NCBI RefSeq assembly: GCF_018613315.1
Contig: NZ_JAGGQL010000037.1
Location: forward strand, 1-39,658
DNA length: 39,658 bases
Direction of reading: 5' to 3'
Source of the DNA: Bacillus sp. ISL-37
GTDB taxonomy: Bacteria > Bacillota > Bacilli > Bacillales > Cytobacillaceae
The notes beneath the pieces were generated by a model that was not told the origin of the DNA, did no database searches, and was given only the letters and a program-made list of their open reading frames with translations. The position numbers and the translations under genes are program-made. Shown in pieces: positions 8,017 to 17,400 of this stretch (position 1 is the first letter of the stretch; every line of letters begins with the position of its first letter).

Positions 8017-9099
8017 TTAGAAAGTATACTTGATCTTCTGTTTTTCAGCGTGGCGCTCGATTCCAAGGTTCACCAGCTTTTCGATTAACTGCGGATATTC
8101 GACGCCGGTATGCTTCCACAATAGCGGGAACATGCTGAATGGCGTGAAGCCAGGCATTGTGTTCACTTCATTGATCAGCAGCTGGCCATCCTTTGTCAGG
8201 AAGAAATCTGCACGGACGAGTCCTGAACAATCCAGTGCCTTGAAAGCAGTAATTGCCATTTCTTTTAGATCAGCATATTGCTGCTCTGTGATTTCAGCAG
8301 GGATGATCATAGCTGTATCGCCATCTTCATACTTCGCTTTGTAATCATAGAAATCCTTCTTAGGGACGATTTCCCCAACTACCGAGCATTCTGGTTCATC
8401 GTTGCCCAGTACGCCGATTTCGATCTCACGTGCGACGACACCCTGTTCAATGATAATTTTACGGTCGAATTGGAAGGCCTCTTTGAACGCTTCTTCAAGC
8501 TCCTGCTTGTTGGAAGCCTTGCTGATTCCTACGCTGGACCCAAGGTTTGCAGGCTTTACAAAGCAAGGATATCCCAGTCTTTCTTCAACTTGGCCGTATA
8601 CTTTTTCACTTTCCTTTTCCCATTCGCTTCTTAGAGCGGACACATAGTCCACCTGAGGAAGTCCCGCCTGTGCAAAAACATTTTTCATGACGATTTTATC
8701 CATACCTGCAGCTGAAGCAAGGACACCATTGCCAACGTAAGGGAGGTTCAATAATTCAAGCAAGCCTTGAACCGTTCCATCCTCACCGTTCGGTCCGTGA
8801 AGCAATGGGAAGATGACATCAAGAGTCTGCCCGGATTCTGCACCGCCCGCCTGGAATAATGCCGGTGTGAATGAAGGAGTCGGCAGGTTCGAGTTATCGG
8901 AAAACTCAAGTGCCTTTACATTCTCTGCAGGAGCGCCCAGCTGAGGACCCTTGACCCACTCTCCCTCCTCCGTTATGTATATAGGATAAATCTCGAATTT
9001 TTCAAAATCCAATGCTTTCGTCACAGCCAAAGCTGTCTGCATCGATACTTTATGTTCAGCCGATTTGCCGCCGTACAGCAGCCCGATTCTTGTCTTCAT
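8017..9099 (-). CDS. ddl: D-alanine--D-alanine ligase
   Basis: 360-residue ATP-grasp enzyme that joins two D-alanines for peptidoglycan. Seen: N-terminal [33 protein letters not shown], the ATP-binding segment [17 protein letters not shown], omega-loop [17 protein letters not shown] with the Tyr that marks a true D-Ala-D-Ala ligase rather than a VanA-type D-lactate ligase, and the metal site [20 protein letters not shown]. The normal ligase means ordinary vancomycin-susceptible precursors. The ATG is preceded by TTGGAGG. It is the first gene of a likely ddl-murF unit, in B. subtilis order. Confidence 0.96.
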   Translation of the reverse strand: MKTRIGLLYGGKSAEHKVSMQTALAVTKALDFEKFEIYPIYITEEGEWVKGPQLGAPAENVKALEFSDNSNLPTPSFTPALFQAGGAESGQTLDVIFPLLHGPNGEDGTVQGLLELLNLPYVGNGVLASAAGMDKIVMKNVFAQAGLPQVDYVSALRSEWEKESEKVYGQVEERLGYPCFVKPANLGSSVGISKASNKQELEEAFKEAFQFDRKIIIEQGVVAREIEIGVLGNDEPECSVVGEIVPKKDFYDYKAKYEDGDTAMIIPAEITEQQYADLKEMAITAFKALDCSGLVRADFFLTKDGQLLINEVNTMPGFTPFSMFPLLWKHTGVEYPQLIEKLVNLGIERHAEKQKIKYTF

Positions 9100-9407
9100 A
9101 AAAATAGACCTCCAATAAAATTCAATCCGTTTATTATTTTACCACTTTATTTTTAAATTACGGAATTGTTATCAATTTTTAATAATAACTCTCAAGCTAT
9201 ACTATTTCCTGTTTTAACAGCATGAAACCTGCTAGGGAGTTAAAAGTTGACAACTACTGAACAATTTCCCTTTCAAAAAGCCACTTATAGGCAATCAACC
9301 CAAATTCAGCGCCTAAATTACAATATGAAATGATTTATAATTCTGTGAATGAGTGAAACTGTTTTTAAAGGACCATTCAACTGCCATATAGGATTAGAAA
9401 CCGAAAA
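9100..9407. other. Intergenic region upstream of ddl
   Basis: About 300 AT-rich bases between the ddl start and the UspA terminator. The ddl promoter must lie here, but no convincing -35/-10 pair was picked. No hairpin, repeat or small gene stands out. Confidence 0.4.
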
Positions 9408-9441
9408 AAAGCAGTCAAATCATTAAAATGACCTGACTGCT
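9404..9441 (-). terminator. Intrinsic terminator of the UspA gene
   Basis: GCAGTCA (9411-9417) and TGACTGC (9434-9440) with further pairing inside; on the minus strand followed by seven T residues (A-run 9404-9410). Confidence 0.9.
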
Positions 9442-9466
9442 GATTATATGACCTATAGTTAGCTAG

Positions 9467-9889
9467 CTATTTCACAATTAAAACGGGTGCTTTTACTCTT
9501 TTAGCGACTTTATGGCTGACGCTTCCAAGGACCATTTCCTGAAGGCCGTTCAAGCCGCGGCTTCCGAGGACTACGACATCAAAGGAATTCTTATTAGCAT
9601 AGTCGACAATTGCTGGGCCTGGTTCACCTAACAATCTTTCATACTTGAAGTTCAAGCTCGCCTCTTCAAGCATGTTTGTTACGGGCTGGAGCCTGATTTT
9701 TCTTTTCTCCTCGACTACTGTTCGGTCTGTATTGTGAAGAACATCTTCCTTGGATGTCTGTCCATCGACAACATAAACCACTGTTATTTCACTATCGCCG
9801 CTAAGCTTCGCTAATTCCACCGCTTTTTTCGCCGCGCGCACTGAATGGTCTGAACCATCGGAAGCTAACAAGATTCTATTAAACATCAT
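9467..9889 (-). CDS. Universal stress protein, UspA family
   Basis: 140-residue single-domain Usp. It opens with NRILLASDGSDHSVRAAKKA (the ATP-contacting Asp follows the first strand) and ends with the nucleotide-binding pattern GSRGLNG-(9)-GSVSHKVAKRVKAPVLIVK, matching G2xG9xG(S/T), so it probably binds ATP. Two adjacent ATG codons (9889, 9886) follow GGGGGAAT; the second gives better spacing. It is directly downstream of the SulP permease on the same strand, a pairing seen in other bacteria, with a hairpin between that may reduce read-through. It may serve the transporter, but this is inference from position. Confidence 0.9.
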   Translation of the reverse strand: MMFNRILLASDGSDHSVRAAKKAVELAKLSGDSEITVVYVVDGQTSKEDVLHNTDRTVVEEKRKIRLQPVTNMLEEASLNFKYERLLGEPGPAIVDYANKNSFDVVVLGSRGLNGLQEMVLGSVSHKVAKRVKAPVLIVK

Positions 9890-9925
9890 ATTCCCCCTGA
9901 ATTTTTTCCATTATCTTATATATAA

Positions 9926-9957
9926 AGAAAGCACGCTGATTCGTCAACGTGCTTTCT
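9926..9957 (-). terminator. Hairpin between the SulP permease and UspA genes
   Basis: AGAAAGCACG (9926-9935) and CGTGCTTTCT (9948-9957), a perfect 10-bp stem. On the minus strand it is followed by TTATATATAAG, a moderate U-tract; on the plus strand by GAAAAAAAA. It is a likely terminator or attenuator after the permease gene. Confidence 0.65.
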
Positions 9958-9975
9958 GAAAAAAAATATTACATT

Positions 9976-11448
9976 TTAATGTCCTGAAAGTTTTGCGCCT
10001 TCCTGTTTGTGGACAGCTAGCTTGTCAATCAAATGAGAGCTCGGAGCATTCAGGCCGTGCAAGCGGACCACTGTTCCATTCTCCCTCAACTTGATGACGA
10101 TTTTATCGATTGCCGCAACGGCTGAATCATCCCAGACATGGGCATGTGTCAGGTCGATTACGACTTCTTTCGCTGTTTCTTTCAAGTCGAATGCTTCGAT
10201 TAGGTCAGTTACAGATGCGAAGAATACCTGTCCTGTTACAAAATATGTTCGGCGGTCTGCTGCAACATCAAGTGTTGATGTCACTTTCACCTTTGAAATT
10301 TTCGCTACGAAGAAAATTGCACTTAAGATGATACCAGCAAATACACCTTTAGAAAGGTCATGTGTAACCACTGTAGTTACTGTAGTGACAACCATTACGA
10401 TTGTATCCGTAACGGGAGTCTTTGCCATACCTTTAATTGAAGACCAGTCAAATGTTCCAATTGCCACCATGAACATGACGCCAACTAGGGCAGCCATTGG
10501 TATTTGTACAACGACATTTCCTAAAACAAGGATCAGGAACATCAGGAACACACCAGCTACAAGGGCCGATAGTCTGCCTCGGCCGCCAGACTTAACGTTA
10601 ATGACGGACTGGCCAATCATTGCGCAGCCTGCCATGCCGCCGAAAAATCCGGCAACGATATTCGCTATCCCCTGTCCGCGGCTTTCTTTATTTTTATCAC
10701 TGTTAGTATCTGTCATATCATCGACGATTTGAGCAGTCAGCAAAGATTCAAGCAGGCCGACAACAGCCAAAGCCAATGAGTATGGGAAAATAATTTTTAA
10801 TGTTTCCAGGTTGAATGGGATATCAGGGATCAAGAACATTGGCAATGCAGATGTAAGTGTACCCATATCGCCAACAGTTTTAACACCACTGTTGGTCATA
10901 ATTGCAACTAATGTGATAACAATGATTGCTATAAGTGGTGAAGGAACTGCTTTCGTTACACGCGGCAAAAGATAAATGATCGCCAGCGCGCCAGCTACCA
11001 TCGCATACATTACCCATGTTGCGTCTACAAACTGCTCTAACTGTGCCATGAAAATCAAAATCGCAAGTGCGTTTACGAAACCAATCATAACGGAACGCGG
11101 AATGAACTTCATGAACCTTGCTAATTTAAACACACCAAACAGAATCTGCAGGACTCCTGTCAAAATCGTAGCTGCCAATAGATATTGTAAACCATGGTCT
11201 GCAACAAGCGTCACCATCAGCAGCGCCATCGCACCGGTCGCTGCTGAAATCATGCCAGGACGGCCGCCGACAATCGCGATTGTCACAGCAATCGCAAATG
11301 AAGCGTAAAGTCCTACCATTGGGTCAACGCCAGCAATAATCGAAAAGGCGATCGCTTCAGGAATCAAAGCAAGCGCAACGACGATTCCCGCAAGGACATC
11401 TCCTTTGACGTTGCCAAACCATTGTTCTTTAATTGTACTAGTATTCAA
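9976..11448 (-). CDS. SulP/SLC26 family anion permease with STAS domain
   Basis: 490-residue membrane transporter. The N terminus carries the SulP signature region [20 protein letters not shown] and [20 protein letters not shown], followed by about 10-12 transmembrane helices, then a cytoplasmic STAS domain from about residue 380 with [19 protein letters not shown]. Substrate (sulfate, bicarbonate or another anion) cannot be fixed from sequence. The TTG at 11448 is chosen because AAGGGGTG lies five bases upstream and translation opens with [16 protein letters not shown], as in homologues; a longer frame reaches 11553 but has no ribosome binding site. It is followed by a UspA gene. Confidence 0.88.
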   Translation of the reverse strand: MNTSTIKEQWFGNVKGDVLAGIVVALALIPEAIAFSIIAGVDPMVGLYASFAIAVTIAIVGGRPGMISAATGAMALLMVTLVADHGLQYLLAATILTGVLQILFGVFKLARFMKFIPRSVMIGFVNALAILIFMAQLEQFVDATWVMYAMVAGALAIIYLLPRVTKAVPSPLIAIIVITLVAIMTNSGVKTVGDMGTLTSALPMFLIPDIPFNLETLKIIFPYSLALAVVGLLESLLTAQIVDDMTDTNSDKNKESRGQGIANIVAGFFGGMAGCAMIGQSVINVKSGGRGRLSALVAGVFLMFLILVLGNVVVQIPMAALVGVMFMVAIGTFDWSSIKGMAKTPVTDTIVMVVTTVTTVVTHDLSKGVFAGIILSAIFFVAKISKVKVTSTLDVAADRRTYFVTGQVFFASVTDLIEAFDLKETAKEVVIDLTHAHVWDDSAVAAIDKIVIKLRENGTVVRLHGLNAPSSHLIDKLAVHKQEGAKLSGH

Positions 11449-11714
11449 ATAAACACCCCTTAATATTTTTTGTGGCTTCCTACTCTCAAGCAAGCCGGGT
11501 CCGATAAAAACAGGATTTATCATAACACATTTATCAAAATGAGCAACCAGCATTGTAAGCGCTGTATACTGTCTTTTTCTTCATATATCGACTGATATCT
11601 CCTTTTTTCATATAGATACGTTAAAAACCTTAAAATGTAATACCTTCAATTTGACTTGCATCTAGCAAGCTATTTTCTGCAACATTTTGTTATGATGGTT
11701 TGGGAGGTTTTGAC

Positions 11715-12992
11715 ATGAATACATCAGGTTCTTCAGCACCATTCAAGACGAATTTCTACTACGGCTGGGTCATCGTTTTCATCGCTGGAATGGGCGTGTT
11801 TTTTTCAGGGCCGGGCCAAACATACTCGGTTTCCGTATTCATTGATTCTTACATAAAAGATTTCGGCTGGAGCCGCTCGCATGTATCGGCGGTCTATTCA
11901 CTTGCGACCCTTGCTGCAGGGATTTGCATGTTCTTTGTCGGCCGCTTCGTTGATAAATGGGGACAACGAAAAATGTCAGTTATTGTTGGCATCGGGCTGG
12001 CGCTGGCCAGCTTCTGGAACAGCATGGTCGTTAACACCGCAATGCTGTTCATCGGCTTTTTCCTGATCAGGATTCTCGGCCAGGGTTCAATGACGTTGAT
12101 CCCAAATACCTTAGTCCCTCAATGGTTCATTACGAAACGTGGAAAAGCGATGAGCTTCATGGCAATCGGCGGCTTTGCCAGCTCTGCTGCACTACCGCCA
12201 TTAAATGCCTGGCTTGTTGCGACGTGGGGCTGGAGTTTTTCTTGGAAGGTATGGGGAATCCTGCTTCTTGTGGTCTTCGTGCCATTGGCCTATTTTTTGA
12301 TCAGGAACAAGCCTGAGGATATCGGCGAACATCCTGATGGAGTCAAGCCTGATTGGACAAACGATCCGGCTGACCCTAACAGAACAATCAAGCCTTTTGA
12401 AGAGGTGAATTGGACGGTTCAGGAAGCGGTCAAAACACGTGCCTACTGGCTTTTGCTGTTATGCGTGGGGATTCCGTCTCTCGTCAACACCGGACTGACG
12501 TTTCACCTAATCTCTATATTTAAGACGAATGGGATTTCACCGGGAATAGCCGCGCTTGTATTAAGCTTGATGGCTTTGATTGGTTTTCCAGTCACATTGA
12601 TAGCCGGCCCTCTTCTCGACCGGGTAAAAGTGCAGTATGTGCTTGCAGGCATTTTTGCAGGGGAGATCATTTTCATACTCGTGCTGCTGGCAGCTGACAA
12701 ACCCGCCATCGCAATCGCTTTCGGGGTATTCTGGGGAATCAGCGGAGGATTTGAGCGAATAACACTAAACTACGTCTGGCCGAGCTTCTTCGGACGAAGA
12801 TCGCTTGGCAGTATCAAAGGTTCGGCGATGACCGTCACCGTGCTTGGTTCAGCGTTGGGACCATTGCCATTCGGGCTCGCCTACGATTATTTCGGCGGGT
12901 ATAGAGAAATTCTGCTGATGACCATCATCCTTCCGATCTTAGGCATCACAGCCTCACTACTTGCAAAGAAACCAGTGAAGGAAGCAGCTTAG
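11715..12992 (+). CDS. MFS transporter, monocarboxylate/oxalate-formate antiporter-like
   Basis: 425-residue protein with twelve predicted transmembrane helices and the major facilitator arrangement of two six-helix halves. NFYYGWVIVFIAGMGVFFSG at the N terminus, the loop GRFVDKWGQRKMSVIVG (MFS motif A) after helix 2, and AGPLLDRVKVQYVL in the second half are seen. The FYGWxxV opening is typical of the MCT-like and OFA-like MFS groups that carry organic acids; the substrate is unknown. The ATG at 11715 has GGGAGG eight bases before it; an in-frame TTG at 11700 overlaps that site. It stands alone, divergent from the SulP gene. Confidence 0.85.
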   Translation: MNTSGSSAPFKTNFYYGWVIVFIAGMGVFFSGPGQTYSVSVFIDSYIKDFGWSRSHVSAVYSLATLAAGICMFFVGRFVDKWGQRKMSVIVGIGLALASFWNSMVVNTAMLFIGFFLIRILGQGSMTLIPNTLVPQWFITKRGKAMSFMAIGGFASSAALPPLNAWLVATWGWSFSWKVWGILLLVVFVPLAYFLIRNKPEDIGEHPDGVKPDWTNDPADPNRTIKPFEEVNWTVQEAVKTRAYWLLLLCVGIPSLVNTGLTFHLISIFKTNGISPGIAALVLSLMALIGFPVTLIAGPLLDRVKVQYVLAGIFAGEIIFILVLLAADKPAIAIAFGVFWGISGGFERITLNYVWPSFFGRRSLGSIKGSAMTVTVLGSALGPLPFGLAYDYFGGYREILLMTIILPILGITASLLAKKPVKEAA

Positions 12993-13291
12993 TTTTGTAT
13001 TGAGCTTGACCCAGGATTGTGTACAGGAGAAAGAGCTTCTATGGAACCTTTTCGGTACTTGAAACCAATTTGGGGCTTATAGAACTTTTCTATAGGACCT
13101 TTTCGAGGGTTTTAATCTCATTCGGGCTTATAGAATCTTTCTATAGGACCTTTTCGGCTGTTGAAACCTCATTCGGGCTTATAGAACTTTTCTATAGGAC
13201 CTTTTCGGCGATTCCTACCTCATTTAAGGCTTACATGTAACCTTTTCTGGGGTTTCAGCTGCATCCCGGCATAAAGAGATCAATTACAAAC
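12993..13291. other. Intergenic region downstream of the MFS gene
   Basis: It contains the 51-bp tandem array (13040-13245, listed separately) and unremarkable flanks. An open frame of 73 codons at 13019 exists only because 51 is a multiple of three; it lacks a ribosome binding site. Confidence 0.6.
13040..13245. repeat. 51-bp tandem array (three full units and a decayed fourth)
   Basis: Units start TATGGAACC (13040), TATAGGACC (13091), TATAGGACC (13142) and TATAGGACC (13193), exactly 51 bases apart. Each unit junction forms the hairpin TATAGAA-CTT-TTCTATA or a close variant. The middle of the unit varies, while CTTTTCG and CGGGCTTATAGAA are kept. No cas genes, no spacers and no functional frame. 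Confidence 0.85.
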
Positions 13292-13329
13292 AAAGTCCTG
13301 CAAGCTCAATAAGCTGCAGGACTTTGTTT
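13292..13329. terminator. Bidirectional terminator of the VOC gene
   Basis: AAAGTCCTGCA (13292-13302) and TGCAGGACTTT (13315-13325), followed by GTTTT on the plus strand and GTTTG on the minus strand. It abuts the stop codon of the VOC protein gene. Confidence 0.85.
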
Positions 13330-13712
13330 TACCCAATCGGAGTACAGATTTCTATGTAGTGCCCATCTGGATCGGCTGCATAGGCGACGACCTGGCCCCA
13401 GGGTTTTTCGGTTGGCTCGAGCAGGATCGGGACCCCTGCTGAACGCAGTTTTTCCACTGTGCCTGCAACATCCCCTGTTACGAATCCGAGCTCAAAGGTT
13501 TGTTCATTCCTGACTCCATCTGGAATCGGCAGATTTGTGATTTCGCGGCCGCTTTCCCTTGTATTCATCGATAGCACTGTATTGCCTGTTTCATATTCGA
13601 TATAGGTGCCAAATTCATTTCGAAGTTTAAGGCCTAGCAGCTCACCGTAAAAATGCTTTGTTTTTTCCAAATCAGCCACATATAAAATGACATAACCCAT
13701 TTTCAATTCCAT
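13329..13712 (-). CDS. VOC superfamily protein (glyoxalase/bleomycin-resistance/dioxygenase fold)
   Basis: 127-residue single VOC protein made of two beta-alpha-beta-beta-beta modules. N-terminal ELKMGYVILYVADLEKTKHF is followed by FYGELLGLKLRNEFGTYIEY, and the C-terminal module ends with YAADPDGHYIEICTP, the usual metal-site Glu region. Members range from glyoxalase I to metal-dependent resistance proteins, so the substrate is open. Three successive ATG codons follow AAGAGGTG; the third, at 13712, has the right spacing. Single-gene unit with a bidirectional terminator. Confidence 0.85.
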   Translation of the reverse strand: MELKMGYVILYVADLEKTKHFYGELLGLKLRNEFGTYIEYETGNTVLSMNTRESGREITNLPIPDGVRNEQTFELGFVTGDVAGTVEKLRSAGVPILLEPTEKPWGQVVAYAADPDGHYIEICTPIG

Positions 13713-13764
13713 CATCATCACCTCTTAAACAAGAATTCGAGACTAAATGATGTAATTCCTTCAT

Positions 13765-15207
13765 TTAATACTTGAACGCAGCTTTACTGGCTCTGTACTT
13801 CAATATTGCATCCTTCGTGCAGGTATAAATTCCTTCACTGATCAGCTTGCCGAGCGGGGTGGCAGTGCCTGCATAGGCAATCGACTCCCCCTGCTGGGTT
13901 GCGGCGATGCATATACTGTCTGTCGAAATGCCAGCTGACTGTCCAGCAATGCCAGCCCCGCTTCCCTCAAGCTCATTCAAAACGCTTATTTTCGCTTCTG
14001 CCGCAGTCATTGCGCTCTGGATAAAAGCCTCCTCGGAAATCTTTCCATTAATGAATAGCCATGTATTGATATTCCGCGGTCTGTCACGGTGGGTATTCCC
14101 GGCCGAGACAATGATGAAAATGGAAAGGTCTCCATCCTCAAACAGTTGGTATGATGCTGTCTCTGCAGGAACAGCTGTCATCATCGCAACCGTCTCGCTT
14201 GGCAGGAAGTCATTCTCCTGCAAATACTCAGCCATTTCCTCCTTATGGTCGCTGCAGTCATATTCCATCGGAACAACTCTGTGCACGAACGAACTATGCC
14301 AGCCAATCCCGGCACCGGTGATTCCGGAAGACATCGTCCTCAAGTTCATCGGTGACTGCAGGACAATCCTGTCTTGTCCTACATCAAGAATTCTGGCATC
14401 TATTTTAAAATCAGCATCAGGACCGCCGTCCACTTCGGGAACCAGGAGCAATTGCGGCTTGGCAATTTCCGGGTGCGGATGGTTTTTGATCTGGGTTTTA
14501 TAGACTTTTTTAATTCTTTCTTCCTTTAAAACCTCTGTAGGAGTGTCAACGATCAAAACTTCACCATTTTCCATCAACAGCAGCCTGTCACAATATAATG
14601 AAGCCAGATTCAAGTCATGAAAAATCGAGACAACCGTCAATCCTTCTTCCGCTGCCCACTTTTTCAGCAAGTCGAGCAGTTCCTTTTGGAAACTGAGGTC
14701 AAGGTGGTTCGTCGGCTCATCTAGCAAGAGAATCCTGGGCTGCTGAGCCAGCGCCTGCGCGAGAAATACCCGCTGCTTTTCACCGCCGGACAATTCCACG
14801 ATCGATTTATCCTGAAGGCGAGTTATCCCTGTCTGCTCCATCACCTTCTGGACGATCTGTTCATCCTCATCACGCCAGCTATTGAACCAGCCTTTCTGGT
14901 GTGCATAGCGCCCGAGTGCAACGGTTTCTTTTACCGAATAAGGAAAGGTCTGTTCACCGTTCTGAGGCAGGACGGCCATCATCCTTGCAAGCTGCTTTGG
15001 CGAGTATTGTGTCAACGGACGCCCATCCACGTCGATAGAACCTTCTCTGAAATCCAGAGCTCCGCTGATCATTTTTAAAAGCGTTGTTTTTCCGCTGCCA
15101 TTAGGGCCAAGGATTCCAAACAACTCTCCCTTGCCAACCTCAAAGGAGATTCCCTTCAACACCTCTCCGCCTGCATATCCGCCTGTCAAACTCTTCACTG
15201 TAATCAT
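13765..15207 (-). CDS. btuD: Cobalamin ABC transporter ATPase fused to CbiZ adenosylcobinamide amidohydrolase
   Basis: 480 residues with two domains. Residues 1-255 are a FecE/BtuD-type ATPase: Walker A GPNGSGKTT, Q-loop LPQNGEQTF, signature LSGGEKQRV, Walker B ILLLDEP and the H-loop SIFHD. Residues about 265-480 are a CbiZ domain (MSSGITGAGIGWHSSFVHR, VSAGNTHRDRPRNINTWLFI, GQSAGISTDSICIAA, YAGTATPLGKL). CbiZ hydrolyses adenosylcobinamide (and pseudocobalamin) to adenosylcobyric acid for re-assembly. The fusion links uptake to salvage of incomplete corrinoids. The ATG overlaps the btuC stop (ATGA). Such fusions are known in Bacillaceae. No cob biosynthesis genes are in the window. Confidence 0.9.
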   Translation of the reverse strand: MITVKSLTGGYAGGEVLKGISFEVGKGELFGILGPNGSGKTTLLKMISGALDFREGSIDVDGRPLTQYSPKQLARMMAVLPQNGEQTFPYSVKETVALGRYAHQKGWFNSWRDEDEQIVQKVMEQTGITRLQDKSIVELSGGEKQRVFLAQALAQQPRILLLDEPTNHLDLSFQKELLDLLKKWAAEEGLTVVSIFHDLNLASLYCDRLLLMENGEVLIVDTPTEVLKEERIKKVYKTQIKNHPHPEIAKPQLLLVPEVDGGPDADFKIDARILDVGQDRIVLQSPMNLRTMSSGITGAGIGWHSSFVHRVVPMEYDCSDHKEEMAEYLQENDFLPSETVAMMTAVPAETASYQLFEDGDLSIFIIVSAGNTHRDRPRNINTWLFINGKISEEAFIQSAMTAAEAKISVLNELEGSGAGIAGQSAGISTDSICIAATQQGESIAYAGTATPLGKLISEGIYTCTKDAILKYRASKAAFKY

Positions 15208-16265
15208 CGGCCAGCACTTCTTTCCTTACGATTTCTCATTAAAATCAATGCAAAAACCGGAGCTCCGATCAAGGCTGTGATCACGCCGATCGGTAATTCT
15301 GATGGCGCGATGATTGTCCTCGATACAAGGTCGGCAAGAATCAGGAAGCCGCTGCCAATCAAAACGGATAGCGGCAATAAATGACGATGGTCCGGTCCCC
15401 AGACAGTCCTTGTCAGATGCGGGATGACGAGGCCGACGAAGCCGATCGCCCCTGACACCGCAACCGCTGAACCTGTTAAAAGCGAGCCAGACAATAAAAT
15501 CAGCAGCTTGCGGCGCTCGACATTGACACCAAGGTGTTGTGCCCGTTCCTCACCGAAGGACATTGCATTTAACTCCCTGGTATTTGCAAGCAAAATCACC
15601 AATCCAATAATAAAAAAAGGGAAAATAATTTTGATGTATTCCCAGCCGCGCATCGAGACACTGCCAAGCAGCCAGCCAATGATTTGCCGCAGCTCCTCGC
15701 CAGATAGGGCGATCATCAATGAAATAAATGATCCAAGAAATGAACTTAAAATGATTCCCGTCAATATAATCGTCTCAACCCTGAGCAGCCTGTCGACTCT
15801 CCGGGCAAAAAAGAGCACAAACAACACGGTTGCGAATGCGAACAAAATGCTCAGCACCGGCAACGTGAATGCCCCAACTAACGGCAATGAAATTCCAAAA
15901 AACAACGTGATGACTGCACCGATTGAGGCCCCTGATGAAATCCCAAGCGTATACGGGTCTGCCAGTGGGTTACGGAGCAGTCCCTGGAACGCCGCACCGG
16001 CAATTGCCAGGGACGCACCGACGAGTCCTGCCAGCAAAACGCGCGGCAGCCTGATATCCATGACAATGCTTTCATGCATCGAATCGATTCCCTGTCCCTG
16101 AAAGCGGAAAACCTCAGCACCAATAATTTCAATAATAGCGGGTACAGGGATGGAAACCGTTCCGATCGATATGCCCAACAGCATCGAAATGATCAAAAAT
16201 GCTGTCGAAATGATATATGCTAATCCTTTATTATTTAAAAACGTCCGGATAAATGGCTTTTGCAA
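15204..16265 (-). CDS. btuC: Cobalamin ABC transporter permease BtuC
   Basis: 353-residue FecCD-family permease with about ten transmembrane helices. Family motifs: RLPRVLLAGLVGASLAIAGA, FQGLLRNPLADPYTLGISSG, the ATPase-contacting loop region around SFGEERAQHLGV, and GAIGFVGLVIPHLTR followed by a C-terminal RTIIAPSELPIGVITALIGA. The start is a TTG at 16265 inside the 3' end of btuF (35-bp overlap) with GGAG sequences just upstream; no better ATG exists before the first helix. It ends in a 4-bp overlap with the ATPase gene, so btuF, btuC and btuD-cbiZ are one coupled operon. Confidence 0.9.
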   Translation of the reverse strand: MQKPFIRTFLNNKGLAYIISTAFLIISMLLGISIGTVSIPVPAIIEIIGAEVFRFQGQGIDSMHESIVMDIRLPRVLLAGLVGASLAIAGAAFQGLLRNPLADPYTLGISSGASIGAVITLFFGISLPLVGAFTLPVLSILFAFATVLFVLFFARRVDRLLRVETIILTGIILSSFLGSFISLMIALSGEELRQIIGWLLGSVSMRGWEYIKIIFPFFIIGLVILLANTRELNAMSFGEERAQHLGVNVERRKLLILLSGSLLTGSAVAVSGAIGFVGLVIPHLTRTVWGPDHRHLLPLSVLIGSGFLILADLVSRTIIAPSELPIGVITALIGAPVFALILMRNRKERSAGR

Positions 16266-17187
16266 GCTCCTCTGCTCCTTCAGCGAGCCTTGGGCCAGAA
16301 CGGGTTACGAGGTCAGAGTGGACATCGAATACCTGCTGGTCCTTGACCGCTTTTACATTATTCCAGCCTTGCCGCGCAAGAACCTGTTCGATTGGTTTTT
16401 CTGTGTAGTAACCATAGGTTGTCACAATAACATCGGGATTACGCTCGACGATTGCCTCCGGGTCAACCTTTGGCCAGCCATCCATATCTCCGGCTGCATT
16501 CTTTGCACCAATCAACTCAAGCATTTCATTAATGAAAGTATTTTTGCCGGCTGTGTAGATTTCCGGTGCAGGAGAGACCTCGACAAATACCGACTTCTGT
16601 TCTTCTGGTTTAATTGCCTCTGCTTTCTTCTTCAGTTCAGCAAAACTGTTTTTCATGTTTTCAATAAGTTCATTTGCCTTATCTGTCTCACCGATGGCCT
16701 GGCCAATCATCTCGATTGATTGATACACTTCTTCAAATGACTGCGCATCATTCACAACCACAACATCAATTCCTGCATCCTTCAATTGCTGAAGACCTTC
16801 TTTTACAGTGTCCGCTGTTGATCCAGGAGCAAGAACGAGGTCTGGCTTCAGAGAAATCATTTTCTCTATATTGAATTCCATCCCGCCGATTTTTTCCTTC
16901 GACATTACTTCCTCTGGATAATTGTCGAAATCCGTGACACCGACAATTGCATCACCGCTGTCGAGCGCGTAAACGATCTCCGTGTTGCTCGGAATCAGGG
17001 AGATGATCTTTTCTGGTTTTTCTTCAATAATAACTTCCTCATCAATCGCATCTTTTACAGTGACGGGGAAACCCGGCTTCTGCTCCTGCGCGGTTTTTTC
17101 GCCTTCATTCTTTTCAGGCTGTGATTCAGTACCACAGCCAACCAGGATCATGGCTGCTGCCATCATCAACAATAATAATTTTTTCAT
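16231..17187 (-). CDS. btuF: Cobalamin ABC transporter substrate-binding lipoprotein BtuF
   Basis: 318-residue lipoprotein. MKKLLLLMMAAAMILVGCGT is a type II signal peptide with lipobox LVGC; the Cys near residue 20 would be acylated. A charged Glu/Lys linker precedes the periplasmic-binding-protein fold: EKPEKIISLIPSNTEIVYAL, VGVTDFDNYPEEV, KIGGMEFNIEKMISLKPDLV and NPDVIVTTYGYY. The ATG at 17187 has GGAGGAG seven bases upstream; a frame to 17202 would run through that site. First gene of the riboswitch-controlled operon. Adjacent CbiZ and the riboswitch favour corrinoid over iron-siderophore as ligand. Confidence 0.9.
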   Translation of the reverse strand: MKKLLLLMMAAAMILVGCGTESQPEKNEGEKTAQEQKPGFPVTVKDAIDEEVIIEEKPEKIISLIPSNTEIVYALDSGDAIVGVTDFDNYPEEVMSKEKIGGMEFNIEKMISLKPDLVLAPGSTADTVKEGLQQLKDAGIDVVVVNDAQSFEEVYQSIEMIGQAIGETDKANELIENMKNSFAELKKKAEAIKPEEQKSVFVEVSPAPEIYTAGKNTFINEMLELIGAKNAAGDMDGWPKVDPEAIVERNPDVIVTTYGYYTEKPIEQVLARQGWNNVKAVKDQQVFDVHSDLVTRSGPRLAEGAEELAKAIYPDVFK

Positions 17188-17222
17188 TTGCTTCTCCTCC
17201 AATTTCTAATAAGGCTTGCGTG

Positions 17223-17350
17223 GTTGATTTTCGTTCCAGGCGCTTCGCTTTCCGCGGGCTGAGGCTGAGCCTCCTCGTCGCAAGCTCCTGCGGGGTCTCA
17301 TCTTCTCAGCTTTTCCCGCAGGAGTCTACGCGCCTTCCACTACAATCAAC
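17223..17350. repeat. GC-rich palindromic repeat in the btu operon leader
   Basis: It is bounded by GTTGATT (17223-17229) and AATCAAC (17344-17350), with further pairing such as AGGCGC/GCGCCT and CCTGCGGG/CCCGCAGG, so nearly the whole 128 bp can fold as one branched hairpin. From memory, similar sequences (CCAGGCGCTTCGCTTTCCGC...) are scattered through many Bacillaceae genomes. It lies between the riboswitch terminator and btuF, and so is part of the transcribed leader. Confidence 0.8.
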
Positions 17351-17400
17351 AATCAACAGGATGTTAAAATCCAGCATTGGCCCTCAACAAAGCCTTTGAT

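Noticed and set aside
10091-10732. 213-codon plus-strand frame opposite the SulP gene, and comparable frames at 15424-16101, 16150-16719 and 13907-14503
   Set aside because: They are antisense shadows of clear minus-strand genes; compositions rich in Thr, Ser, Asn and Pro and no ribosome binding sites.
13019-13240. 73-codon frame with repeated Phe-Tyr-Arg-Thr-Phe motifs as a repeat protein
   Set aside because: The frame stays open only because the tandem unit is 51 bp, a multiple of three. There is no ribosome binding site, and the hairpin structure explains the sequence.
13040-13245. Tandem arrays (also 27693-27852 and 39476-39658) as CRISPR
   Set aside because: Units are contiguous without unique spacers between conserved repeats, they drift gradually, and no cas gene is in the window.
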